Shown here one piece after another: positions 1 through 7,030 of a DNA stretch of 8,984 nt (the first letter of the stretch is position 1; the number at the start of each line of letters is the position of its first letter). The notes beneath the pieces are model-generated. The model saw only the letters and a program-made list of their open reading frames with translations, did no database searches and was not told where the DNA came from. Both the position numbers and the translations under genes were made by a program. The stretch is taken from contig JAGDAE010000249.1 of NCBI GenBank assembly GCA_017959645.1, forward strand, positions 1 to 8,984. The letters are read 5' to 3'. Source of the DNA: Kiritimatiellia bacterium. GTDB taxonomy: Bacteria; Verrucomicrobiota; Kiritimatiellia; RFP12; UBA1067.

Positions 1-671
1 GTTTCGGCGGTGCGGCCGGCGGCGAGATCGTCGAGGTGGCGGGCGATCAGCCTGCCGGCGAGCTCCCGCAGCCTTTCGTCGCCTATCGCGTCGAGCTGGG
101 CGAGCAGGCACTCCCGCACGTTGCGCGCGCCGCAGCCGGGCGGATCGAATTCGGCGATCTGGCCGAGAATCGCGTCCACCGCCTTCTCCGTCCGGCCGAA
201 CGCCATCGCCGCGTCCGCGGCCGATCCCTTGTAGTAGCCGTTGTCGTCCAGATCTCCGATCAGCATCTCGGCGAGCGGCCAGTCTTCGCGCGGGATGTCG
301 GACAGCGGCAGCTGCGCGAGCAGATGGCGCTGCAGAGTCTCTTCGCCGACCTGGTTGTCGAAGAACGCCTGGCGGCGCTCGGCCGCTTCTTCGTCGTAGC
401 TGCCGCCCGGCTCGAAATCTTCGTCGGGATAGTCGGTCTCGTCGGCGGAAGAGGGCTTGACCCGCTCGCGCTCGACGGAGGAAAGCGGCGTCTCGAGCGG
501 GCTGTCCACGTCTTCTATGGCCGGGTTCTCGCTTATCTCGCGCGCGATTTCGGCGCGGAGCTGCGGCAGCGACATCGCGAGCATGTTCAGCGAATGAAGC
601 TGGCGCGGAGCCAGTTTCATCGTCTGCCGGTGTTCCTGCCGGTACGCTATGCCTTGCTTCTGGTTTTGCAT
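1..671 (-). CDS. rpoN: RNA polymerase sigma-54 factor RpoN, N-terminal part (runs off the left edge)
   Basis: Sigma-54 directs RNA polymerase to -24/-12 promoters, which need an AAA+ activator to open. The first 223 residues are visible and the frame is open to the window edge. Residues about 10-50 form the glutamine/leucine-rich activator-interacting region I (KLAPRQLHSLNMLAM, LPQLRAEIAREISENPAIE). Residues about 53-100 are an acidic, poorly conserved region II. From about 105 the core-binding domain begins, with LIGDLDDNGYY at 137-147 and the family signature FDPPGCGARNVRECLLAQL at 175-193. The DNA-binding helix-turn-helix and RpoN box lie outside the window. The start is ATG at 671, because it places region I at the usual distance; Met18 (ATG at 620) is a weaker alternative. 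Only 8 nt separate this ATG from the 3' end of tRNA-Leu(UAA), and no Shine-Dalgarno is visible. The gene is probably cotranscribed with that tRNA. Family assignment is firm. Confidence 0.95.
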   Translation of the reverse strand, partial: MQNQKQGIAYRQEHRQTMKLAPRQLHSLNMLAMSLPQLRAEIAREISENPAIEDVDSPLETPLSSVERERVKPSSADETDYPDEDFEPGGSYDEEAAERRQAFFDNQVGEETLQRHLLAQLPLSDIPREDWPLAEMLIGDLDDNGYYKGSAADAAMAFGRTEKAVDAILGQIAEFDPPGCGARNVRECLLAQLDAIGDERLRELAGRLIARHLDDLAAGRTAE

Positions 672-679
672 GTCGGTAG

Positions 680-764
680 TGCCGGAAGCGGGACTCGAAC
701 CCGCACGTCGGATACTCGACAGGGGATTTTAAGTCCCCGGCGTCTGCCATTCCGCCATTCCGGC
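680..764 (-). tRNA. tRNA-Leu(UAA)
   Basis: An 85-nt class II tRNA folds cleanly. The acceptor stem is GCCGGAA/TTCCGGC with discriminator A. The D stem is GCG/CGC, and the anticodon stem GGGGA/TCCCC encloses loop CTTAAAA, giving anticodon UAA. The long variable arm has stem GTCG/CGAC and the T arm is GCGGG-TTCGAGT-CCCGC. CCA is not encoded: CTA follows the discriminator, so CCA must be added after processing. A promoter -10 lies about 12 nt upstream, and the rpoN start codon is 8 nt downstream of the mature 3' end. Confidence 0.97.
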
Positions 765-775
765 ATCTGGCGGAT

Positions 776-784
776 ATTATATCA
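776..784 (-). promoter_or_regulatory. Extended -10 promoter for tRNA-Leu(UAA) and probably rpoN
   Basis: On the minus strand the sequence TGATATAAT gives a perfect TATAAT (776-781) preceded by the TG of an extended -10. Transcription would start near 769, about 5 nt before the mature tRNA 5' end at 764. The hexamer 17 bp upstream (GCCGGT, 799-804) does not resemble a -35, which fits an extended -10 promoter. The element sits in the 32-nt gap between the B6 kinase stop codon and the tRNA. Part of this gap contains a short GATAT-A-ATATC inverted repeat, which may simply be the AT-rich promoter. Confidence 0.75.
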
Positions 785-796
785 TATTTTCCGGCG

Positions 797-1621
797 CTAC
801 CGGCCGGCGAAAGAGTTCGCGAGCCGGGCGATGGTTTTCTCGAAACTGACCCCGTACCAGTGATCCTCGCCGGTCGCCTCGATCGCGGCGCAGACGATGT
901 CCGCCGCGAGGGCGGCGGCGGCGACAGGCGACTTCCCGCGCAACAGCGCGCCGGCGAACACCGACGCGAACACGTCGCCGGTGCCGTGGCTGCTGCGCGC
1001 GAGGCGCGGATTGAAATCGTAGACGATCTTCGAGCCGTCCGAAACCGCGCTGCCGAGCAGCGCGGGGTCGAAGCTCACGCCGGTCAAGACCACGCATTTC
1101 GCGCCGGCTTCGTGAAGCCGCGCGGCGAGGTCGGCTATGTCGCGCTCGGAATACCCCTCGAGCTTCGGCTCCGCGCCGGCCAGCAGCGCCGCCTCCGTCA
1201 GATTCGGCAGAATGTAGTCCGCGCCCGCGCACAGCCGCGCCATCTTCGCGGGGAAACCGGCGTCGAAACCCTTGTAGAGAACCCCGTCGTCGGCCATCGC
1301 CGGATCGACGATCCTCAGCGCGCCGGCGTTCGCGCAGCTCGACATTATCGAAAGGATCGGGCCGATGTGGCTCTCGCAGACGTATCCCGTGTAGAACGCG
1401 TCGAATTTTATCCCCTGCTCGACCCACTTGGCCTCGACTTTCGGAAGCTCTCCGGCGAGGTCGGCGAAACTCCACGTCCTGAAGCCGCCGGTATGGTTCG
1501 ACAGCATCGCCGGCGGCAGAATCGCGCACTCGACCCCGCACGCCGAAACCAGCGGCAGCGCCACCGTCGTCGAGCACTGTCCGACGCAACTGATGTCCTG
1601 TATCGTGAGCAGCCTTTTCAT
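797..1621 (-). CDS. Pyridoxal/pyridoxamine kinase (PdxK/PdxY family)
   Basis: This enzyme phosphorylates pyridoxal, pyridoxamine or pyridoxine with ATP in the vitamin B6 salvage route, in the cytoplasm. The 274-residue protein has the ribokinase-like fold. Its N-terminal strand is MKRLLTIQDISCVGQCSTT, followed by SNHTGGF at 41-47 (substrate lid region), VDPAMADDGVLY at 105-116, PNLTEA at 139-144, and the anion-hole motif HGTGDVFAS at 212-220, where Asp216 is the expected catalytic base. The motif order resembles the form annotated as pyridoxamine kinase in Firmicutes more than E. coli PdxY, so substrate preference is open. ATG at 1621 follows the folE stop by 4 nt, and AGGA (1629-1632) lies 7 nt upstream across that stop, which implies translational coupling. 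It is the last protein gene before the tRNA-Leu(UAA) promoter. A ribokinase-family sugar kinase is the less likely alternative. Confidence 0.88.
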   Translation of the reverse strand: MKRLLTIQDISCVGQCSTTVALPLVSACGVECAILPPAMLSNHTGGFRTWSFADLAGELPKVEAKWVEQGIKFDAFYTGYVCESHIGPILSIMSSCANAGALRIVDPAMADDGVLYKGFDAGFPAKMARLCAGADYILPNLTEAALLAGAEPKLEGYSERDIADLAARLHEAGAKCVVLTGVSFDPALLGSAVSDGSKIVYDFNPRLARSSHGTGDVFASVFAGALLRGKSPVAAAALAADIVCAAIEATGEDHWYGVSFEKTIARLANSFAGR

Positions 1622-1625
1622 AGCC

Positions 1626-2189
1626 CTATCCTATCAGCGAGAGGAATTCCCCGCGCACTTTTTCGTCCGAGCGGAAGCTGCCGAGCACCGCCGAAGTCGT
1701 CATCTCGCTGTTCTGCTTCTCGACCCCGCGCATCATCATGCACAGATGCTTCGCCCTTACCACCACGCCAACGCCCTCGGCCTTCGTCTCGGCCATCACC
1801 GCGCCGGCGATCTCTTCGGTCATCCGCTCCTGTATCTGCAGACGGCGCGCGAACATGTCCACGATGCGCGCGATCTTCGAAACCCCGATCACCTTGCCGC
1901 TGGATATGTAGCCGACCGCGCACTTGCCGTAGAAAGGCAGCATGTGGTGCTCGCACATCGAATAGAGTTCGATGTCTTTGAGCACCACCATGTGGTTCGT
2001 TCCGCTGGCGAAATGCGCCCCGTTGACTACGCTCCTGAGGTTCTGCCGGTAGCCGCGCGTGAGGAACGCCAGCGACCTTGCCACCCTCTCGGGGGTCTTC
2101 CTGAGCCCGTCGCGGCCGGGATCTTCGCCCAGTTCGGACAGCAGTTCGCGCACCAGTTTTGCGATTTTCTTCTGATTCGGCTCTTTCAT
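1626..2189 (-). CDS. folE: GTP cyclohydrolase I
   Basis: FolE converts GTP to 7,8-dihydroneopterin triphosphate, the first step to tetrahydrofolate and a precursor for queuosine-type pathways. It normally works as a homodecamer in the cytoplasm. The 187 residues match the usual size. EDPGRDGLRKTPERVAR at 22-38 is the family signature. SMCEHHMLPFYGK at 77-89 supplies zinc ligand Cys79 and the His81/His82 pair, and HLCMMMRGV at 148-156 supplies the second zinc Cys150. IGVSKIARIVDMFARRLQIQER at 101-122 is the conserved active-site and assembly segment. This is therefore the zinc type (FolE1). The frame is open 24 codons further upstream, but that start (2261) would overlap the SurA-like gene by 46 nt and adds residues unlike the family, so ATG at 2189 is chosen. 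No Shine-Dalgarno is visible, and a GC-rich inverted repeat lies just upstream. The gap to the preceding gene is 26 nt. Confidence 0.96.
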   Translation of the reverse strand: MKEPNQKKIAKLVRELLSELGEDPGRDGLRKTPERVARSLAFLTRGYRQNLRSVVNGAHFASGTNHMVVLKDIELYSMCEHHMLPFYGKCAVGYISSGKVIGVSKIARIVDMFARRLQIQERMTEEIAGAVMAETKAEGVGVVVRAKHLCMMMRGVEKQNSEMTTSAVLGSFRSDEKVRGEFLSLIG

Positions 2190-2199
2190 GTGTCGGCGC

Positions 2200-2214
2200 G
2201 GCCGCCCGGCGGCC
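2200..2214 (-). repeat. GC-rich inverted repeat upstream of folE
   Basis: A nearly perfect palindrome (7-nt arms around one central base) lies in the 26-nt gap between the SurA-like stop and the folE ATG. In RNA it could form a stem of about 5 bp with a 5-nt loop. It has no T-run after it, so it is not an intrinsic terminator. It occupies the place where a ribosome binding site would be expected. Confidence 0.5.
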
Positions 2215-2215
2215 G

Positions 2216-3100
2216 TCAGTATATCTTTATGTAGGTCTCGCTTTTGAGAAGATCGAGCCACTCGGTGTAGAGTTTCTCCGCCGCCCGCTCCTTCACGTTC
2301 GCGGCAATCTTGTCGTAGGCCTGCTCGAACGAAAGCGCGGCGCCGCCGGTCTCGTCATCCTTGCGAAGCAGAAAACTCCAGCCGTCGAGTTCGATCCATC
2401 CCGAAACGGTGCCCTTGGGCATCTTGTCGAGCTCGGCGCAGATTTCGGTCCTGAACACCTCTTCGGGGTCGACGTTCTTCCACTGCCCGCCGTCGCCCGC
2501 GTGAGTGTCGGACGAATATTTCTTCGCCACTTCTCCGAACGGTTCGCTCTTGAGCGCTTCTTCGACTTCGGCCTTCTTGTCGAGATCCTTTGGTCCGAGC
2601 AGGATGACCGAAACCGTGGTCTTGCGCCCCTCGACGTAGCGTTCGGGATGCTTCTCGTACTCCTCGCGCATCGCCGCCGGCGAGGCAGTCACGTTCTTGT
2701 CGACGATCTGCCAGCGCATCGCCGAGACGATCATGTCGTCCTTCATGCGGTTGCGCCATTCCGGATAGGACATCTTCTGGCGCCCGAGCGCTTCGACCAG
2801 CTTGTTGCGGTCGCCGTCGAAATTGCGCGCGAGGATTTCGCGGATGCGGTTGTCGACGAGCCACTCCTGCATCGTCATCTTCGCGTCGGAGGCCGCCTTG
2901 AGGACGAGTTCGCGCTCGATCATGTGGTTGCGCACGTCGGCATAGGCCTCCTGCACGGCGCCGATGCGCTCCATCTCGCGCAGGATGTCGCTTTTGAGTA
3001 TCGTCGCCGAACCGACCCTAGCGGCGATTCCGTCGACCTCCACCGCCCGGAGCGCCGCCGGCGCGAGCGCCAGCAGCGCGAAAAGTATTTTCGCTTCCAT
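2216..3100 (-). CDS. SurA-like periplasmic chaperone with a degenerate parvulin domain
   Basis: The 294-residue protein starts with a signal peptide (MEAKILFALLALAPAALRA, probable cleavage after residue 19). Residues about 20-155 resemble the SurA N-terminal domain: a short strand (VDGIAARVGSATILKSDIL), helices, and IERELVLKAASDAKM at 61-75. Residues about 162-249 form a parvulin-like domain (VILLGPKD, FGEVAKKYSSDTHAGDGGQW, LDKMPKGTVSGWIELDGWSFLL), followed by a C-terminal helix like SurA's. SurA-type proteins escort outer-membrane proteins across the periplasm. The usual ArgHisIleLeu histidine near the start of the parvulin domain and the histidine near its end (GlyTrpHis) are both replaced here, so isomerase activity is doubtful. 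ATG at 3100 is 5 nt after the hexokinase stop. No Shine-Dalgarno stands out, but the start fits the signal peptide. Membership in the SurA/PrsA/PpiD group is firm; the exact role is inferred. Confidence 0.85.
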   Translation of the reverse strand: MEAKILFALLALAPAALRAVEVDGIAARVGSATILKSDILREMERIGAVQEAYADVRNHMIERELVLKAASDAKMTMQEWLVDNRIREILARNFDGDRNKLVEALGRQKMSYPEWRNRMKDDMIVSAMRWQIVDKNVTASPAAMREEYEKHPERYVEGRKTTVSVILLGPKDLDKKAEVEEALKSEPFGEVAKKYSSDTHAGDGGQWKNVDPEEVFRTEICAELDKMPKGTVSGWIELDGWSFLLRKDDETGGAALSFEQAYDKIAANVKERAAEKLYTEWLDLLKSETYIKIY

Positions 3101-3105
3101 GTTTT

Positions 3106-4392
3106 TCAGAGCATTGCGGCGATGGCGGCTCCGACCATCGGCGAATCGTCCACCTGCGGGGTTATGGCATAGTGTATGTTGCGGCGCCTTACGAGCATCT
3201 CGTCCAGTTCCTTGCGCACCGTTTCGGCGAACGGGATCGCCCGCGTCTTGTACCAGGTCGAGCCGTCGGCGTTGATGGCGACCGGGGCGGATGCGTCGGC
3301 GCCCTCGCCGGACTTGATCACGAACGCCGCCAGGTGTATCGCCGTGAGCGCCGCGGCGCGCTCGAACACCGGTAGCGACAGGCGGCGCGCGATTCCGGCG
3401 TCTTCGGGATTGGCGAAGATTTCGTCGAGGATGTTCGCGCGCCCCTCTTTGCGGAAGCCGGCGGTGAAGTTGTCGAAGTCCATCGTCTCGAGCGACGCGA
3501 GCCCCGATATCCGGTCGGCGGCGGCGCGGGAGAACAGCTTCTCGCGCGCGGCGATCTTGAGTATCTCGAGCCCGATGCCGCCGAGATAGGCGCCGGCGAT
3601 CATCTTTTCGAATATGTGCTCGCCGGGGTTGCCGGTCTTCGCGTCCATCGCCTTATCGAACGCGCTCTGGGAGATCTTGTCGAAGGCCCCCGATTCGGCG
3701 TTGATGATCATCGAGCCGGCGCCGTCCAGCCCGGAAAGCTTGGTTATGTTGGCGTTCTTCTCGACGTAGGCGGCGTTGGTGCCGGTGCCAAGGATGAAAC
3801 CGATGTACGACGAATACGTCCTGTCGCCCTCGGTCGCCTTCGCCGTGAGCAGCGTCGCGACCGTGTCGTTGACGATGGCGATCTCGCCGCCGCCGAGGCG
3901 CTTGAGAAGTTCCTTGCCGACATACTGCCCGACGATCGCCGGCGCCTTGATGTTCTTCGCCCAGTGGTCGAGCCGCGCGTCCAGCTCCGGCGTCGCCTCG
4001 GCTGGATACGAGAAGCACCAGCCGATTTTCTTGCTCTTCGCCAACGGCAGCACCCGCTTCACCTCCTCGGCGAACGCGTCGGAGAACGCCTCCTCGTCGA
4101 CTTCTCCCTTCGTGCCCGGCATCGGCTGGTTGCGCTTCTCCGAGATCGCCGGAGGTATCGAAACCACCGCTCCGCGGAAATTCGTGCCGCCCGCGTCGAG
4201 AACCGCCGCCGAACTGCCCTCGGGTATCTTGCCGTCCGCCTTGACGTAGGTCGGAATCATCATCAGCGACGATTTCTCGCCCCTCAACCCCTTTTCCATT
4301 TCGGACAAGAACGCCGATATGAGCGCCTGCCGGTCGAGCGACTTCGCATCGACAAAGCCGTTCGCCTCCAGTATCTGTTCAGGTGTCTTCAT
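3106..4392 (-). CDS. Hexokinase, eukaryote-type fold
   Basis: This cytoplasmic enzyme phosphorylates glucose (possibly also other hexoses) with ATP at the entry to glycolysis. The 428 residues cover a full hexokinase core. Phosphate-1 is LDAGGTNFRGAVV (65-77); the sugar-binding FSYPAE is at 127-132; VNDTVATLL (174-182) holds catalytic Asp176; phosphate-2 is GFILGTGTNAAYVE (198-211). NAESGAFD (231-238) holds the sugar-binding Glu233, EKMIAGAYLGG is at 262-272, and the adenosine motif INADGSTWYK is at 373-382. These align with yeast/animal hexokinase (LDLGGTN, INDTVGT, GTGVN, EKMSSGYYLG) and not with short bacterial ROK or Glk kinases. Its ATG overlaps the end of rsmA by 14 nt, and AAAGGA (4400-4405) sits 7 nt upstream, inside rsmA. 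The gene is therefore translationally coupled. Substrate range cannot be read from sequence. Confidence 0.95.
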   Translation of the reverse strand: MKTPEQILEANGFVDAKSLDRQALISAFLSEMEKGLRGEKSSLMMIPTYVKADGKIPEGSSAAVLDAGGTNFRGAVVSIPPAISEKRNQPMPGTKGEVDEEAFSDAFAEEVKRVLPLAKSKKIGWCFSYPAEATPELDARLDHWAKNIKAPAIVGQYVGKELLKRLGGGEIAIVNDTVATLLTAKATEGDRTYSSYIGFILGTGTNAAYVEKNANITKLSGLDGAGSMIINAESGAFDKISQSAFDKAMDAKTGNPGEHIFEKMIAGAYLGGIGLEILKIAAREKLFSRAAADRISGLASLETMDFDNFTAGFRKEGRANILDEIFANPEDAGIARRLSLPVFERAAALTAIHLAAFVIKSGEGADASAPVAINADGSTWYKTRAIPFAETVRKELDEMLVRRRNIHYAITPQVDDSPMVGAAIAAML

Positions 4393-5188
4393 CTGACAAT
4401 CCTTTCGCTAGTTTTATCCAGTCGTCGTTTGAAAGTTCTTCTGCTCTTGCGGAAGATTGTATCATATCTTTGAATATGCTGCCAAGCTGCTTGCGCCGGT
4501 GTTCGAACGCTCTTTTGGTCAAACTGCGGAAAAACCGGCGTTGCGGCTCCGAAAGCCCAACATTCCTGTCGTGGCGAACGAGTCTTACCACGCTCGACCC
4601 GATCTCGGGGCGCGGCCAGAAGCAGGCCGCCGCCACTTTGCGCACGATTTTCGCGTCGTAGTCAAGTTGCGTCCATACCCCGGCGAGTCCGCGCTTTTTC
4701 GACCCTTCTTTCGCGCACAGGCGCTCAGCGACTTCGGTCTGCACGAGCACCGTCATCGACGGCATCTCGCGCCGCATCGCCAGCTCCAGCAGGATTCTCG
4801 TGCCCGCCTGGTAGGGCAGGTTCGAGACCATCGCGTCGAAGTTGCCGCACTTCCCCCTGGCGATTTCGTCGAGCGCGTCGGCCGCGACGACCGAAAGCCC
4901 GGGCGGATTGCCGAGCGATTCCTTCAGCCGCGCGGACAGGACCGGATCTTTCTCGATCGCCGTAACCTCGCATCCGCGCGCGAGCATCTCTTCGGTCATC
5001 ACCCCGAGGCCCGGCCCGATCTCGAGAATCTTCGCCCCCGGCCCGGTCCCCTCCAGCCCCGCGTCGACTATCGCCGACAGCACGTTGCGGTCGATCAGGA
5101 AATTCTGCCCGAGAACCTTGTTCGGATGGAACCCGTTCTCTATGCACCACGCCTTTACCTGGCTTGGAGATGTCAGATTCATGCTCAT
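4379..5188 (-). CDS. rsmA: 16S rRNA (adenine1518-N6/adenine1519-N6)-dimethyltransferase
   Basis: RsmA (KsgA) dimethylates two adjacent adenines in the 3' hairpin of 16S rRNA during late 30S assembly, using S-adenosylmethionine. The 269 residues match the family length. KVLGQNFLID (24-33) is the N-terminal signature. ILEIGPGLGVMT (54-65) is SAM motif I, EKDP (79-82) contains the acidic ribose-binding residue, and DALDEI is at 104-109. The catalytic motif is NLPY (123-126), and CFWPRPEIGSSVVRL (189-203) is the conserved FxPxPxVxS region. The C-terminal helical domain contains LTKRAFEHRRKQL. ATG at 5188 overlaps the upstream stop as ATGA; a second ATG two codons later (5182) is an equally plausible start. 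Loss of this gene gives kasugamycin resistance in bacteria generally. It lies between an AsmA-like gene and hexokinase in one tightly packed unit. Confidence 0.96.
   Translation of the reverse strand: MSMNLTSPSQVKAWCIENGFHPNKVLGQNFLIDRNVLSAIVDAGLEGTGPGAKILEIGPGLGVMTEEMLARGCEVTAIEKDPVLSARLKESLGNPPGLSVVAADALDEIARGKCGNFDAMVSNLPYQAGTRILLELAMRREMPSMTVLVQTEVAERLCAKEGSKKRGLAGVWTQLDYDAKIVRKVAAACFWPRPEIGSSVVRLVRHDRNVGLSEPQRRFFRSLTKRAFEHRRKQLGSIFKDMIQSSARAEELSNDDWIKLAKGLSDEDT
4400..4405 (-). promoter_or_regulatory. Ribosome binding site of hexokinase, inside rsmA
   Basis: AAAGGA lies 7 nt upstream of the hexokinase ATG at 4392 and within the last codons of rsmA. It is the clearest Shine-Dalgarno in the window. 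It fixes the hexokinase start even though this creates a 14-nt overlap with rsmA. Confidence 0.75.
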
Positions 5189-7029
5189 TTCACGCGGTCC
5201 AGCAGCGTGATGTACTCCCATTTCGGGTCTTCCAGTCCGCCGCCGACCTTGAACTCGAGCAGCAGTTTCGTGAACGGCCAGGTTATCGGCTGCACGAGTT
5301 TGCCGAGAAGCGAATCGTTGCGCAGAAACTGCACCCTGACCGTGCCGTCGAGCCTGTCCGCGGCGATGTCGTAGGTTCCCCAGCCCTTGATCGAGAAAAG
5401 CCCGCCTTCCACGTAGAAGTCTTCGGTCTTCAGCACCCCGCGAGCGATGGAGAACCTGCACGAGGCGTCCGAGCGGTTGACGATCGACGCCACGCCGGGC
5501 ACGTGCTCGGCCAGCAGCGCGGTAAGCCCCATGAAAAGGCGCGTCTGGGCGAGATGTCCGTTCGAGATCTTCACTTCGCCCTCGCCCTCCAGCTCGGCGC
5601 ACAGATTCGTCGTCATGCACGACGAAAGCCGCATCTTCGCGTCCACCCTGCCGAACTTGTCGCCCTCGTCGATGCCGAACGCGTCCGTCAGCTCCGACAG
5701 CGTCCCGTTCTCGCACTCCACGTCGACCGAGAACCGCGCCCTTTCCGCGTCCAGCCCGGGAACGGAAATCTTGGCCGACCCCGAGATCTTGCCCCCGTCC
5801 CTGCTCGTCGCCGAAACGCGGTCGAACGAAACCGTATCGCCTATGTACGAATAGCCGAAGCTCGCCTTGCCGACCTTGAAGCCGAAGAACGATCCGCGCT
5901 CGAACGAAACGGTTCCGCCGAGCGAATTCTCGTTCTGGCGCGACGCATCCGGGGCCAGCGTGCCGGAGACCGTGATGTCCGGCGGCGTGTCGCATTTCAG
6001 GCAGTCGAGCGTGCCGTCGTTGAGATAGTCGATTATGTCCAGTATCTGCGGAAAGCGCAGCTTCGACGCCGCGTCGAAGCCGAGCGTCACCGTGTCGTTC
6101 GTGCCGCGAATCTCGACCGTGCCTTTGAGCAGCCCGCCTTCGCGGTCGGCGGCGGCGATCGGGCCGACGCGCGTGGTGTAGAGAAGGTTCGTTCCCCTGA
6201 CCGCGACCGAAATACCGATTTCGCCGTCCGCGCGGTCCATCGGCACGCCGTTGTAGGTTCCGAGAACCGGGTGCAGGTCGAGTTTCAGATTGACGTCGCT
6301 GTTGACGAGATTTACGTCCCACCCGCAGAACGCCTTCACCGGCTCGGCGACGCCCGCAAACGCATCCATGTACGGCAGCGCCACCGGCTCGTCGAGCGCC
6401 ACGATGAGCGGACGTATCAGCGACTGCCGCGCCTCTCCTTTCACCTCTCCGTACACACGCTGGCCGGCGATGTCGACGGCGGCGAAACCGTCTATCCTGA
6501 GCGTCCCTCCCGGCTCCGGCCAGACTATCGCGATGGACGACACGTCGATCCTTTCCGGCGCGACTACGACACTGGCGGTCAGCGACTCCGGCGAAAGCCC
6601 GAGTATTTCCGGATTCTTCAGCTCCAGTTCGAACCGGCCCAAATCCGGAAACTCGACGTCCAAACGCTCGTTGCGCTCGGTGTGGCCGGGCAGATAGTAC
6701 GACTCAGGCAGTCTCGGATACGACGCGCGCACGATTCGCACCTTGCGGGCGAAAAGGTCGATTCCGATCTCGTCGGCAGAGAACACCGTCTTCTCCCGCG
6801 CCTCGCTGTCGACCGCCTTCAGCCGCCTTACCTTCAGCCCCGAACGCAGAGAGAAGCGCATGTCCCGGCAGGAAAGCGAAAGCCCGCCGACGGACAGCTT
6901 CCGCATTATAGCGCCAGTCACGCGGCTCGGCACCGGATACTCCCGCAGAAACAGCAAAATCAAGGCAATGCAGAAGACGATGAAGATCCACTTCACCATC
7001 TTGGCCAAAATCCTGACAAACTTCTTCAT
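5185..7029 (-). CDS. AsmA-like envelope protein, C-terminal AsmA-type domain
   Basis: The 614-residue protein has one N-terminal membrane anchor (about 13-29, WIFIVFCIALILLFL) after a lysine-rich cytoplasmic tip, then a long beta-rich periplasmic region. The C-terminal part reads as an AsmA-type domain. Clues are repeated short strand patterns such as LGGTVSFERGSFFGFKVGKASFGY and a final block around GGLFSIKGWGTYDIAADRLDG, VRVQFLRNDSLLGKLV, WPFTKLLLEFKVGGGLEDPKW. AsmA, TamB and YhdP relatives are thought to form hydrophobic grooves that carry phospholipid between the inner and outer membranes; that role is inferred here. The open frame extends upstream to 7227, but those 66 codons are the two tRNA genes read through, so ATG at 7029 is chosen. 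It lies 11 nt after tRNA-Glu. Its stop overlaps the rsmA ATG as ATGA. The exact subfamily is uncertain. Confidence 0.8.
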   Translation of the reverse strand: MKKFVRILAKMVKWIFIVFCIALILLFLREYPVPSRVTGAIMRKLSVGGLSLSCRDMRFSLRSGLKVRRLKAVDSEAREKTVFSADEIGIDLFARKVRIVRASYPRLPESYYLPGHTERNERLDVEFPDLGRFELELKNPEILGLSPESLTASVVVAPERIDVSSIAIVWPEPGGTLRIDGFAAVDIAGQRVYGEVKGEARQSLIRPLIVALDEPVALPYMDAFAGVAEPVKAFCGWDVNLVNSDVNLKLDLHPVLGTYNGVPMDRADGEIGISVAVRGTNLLYTTRVGPIAAADREGGLLKGTVEIRGTNDTVTLGFDAASKLRFPQILDIIDYLNDGTLDCLKCDTPPDITVSGTLAPDASRQNENSLGGTVSFERGSFFGFKVGKASFGYSYIGDTVSFDRVSATSRDGGKISGSAKISVPGLDAERARFSVDVECENGTLSELTDAFGIDEGDKFGRVDAKMRLSSCMTTNLCAELEGEGEVKISNGHLAQTRLFMGLTALLAEHVPGVASIVNRSDASCRFSIARGVLKTEDFYVEGGLFSIKGWGTYDIAADRLDGTVRVQFLRNDSLLGKLVQPITWPFTKLLLEFKVGGGLEDPKWEYITLLDRVK

Positions 7030-7030
7030 T

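Noticed and set aside
777..1589. Minus-strand frame overlapping the B6 kinase gene
   Set aside because: It is an Arg-rich out-of-frame shadow; the kinase motifs are all in the other frame.
5189..6322. In-frame upstream extension of rsmA giving a 647-residue protein
   Set aside because: The extra residues are an Arg/Gly-rich out-of-frame reading of the AsmA-like gene. RsmA homology begins at the ATG at 5188, and the length from there is normal.
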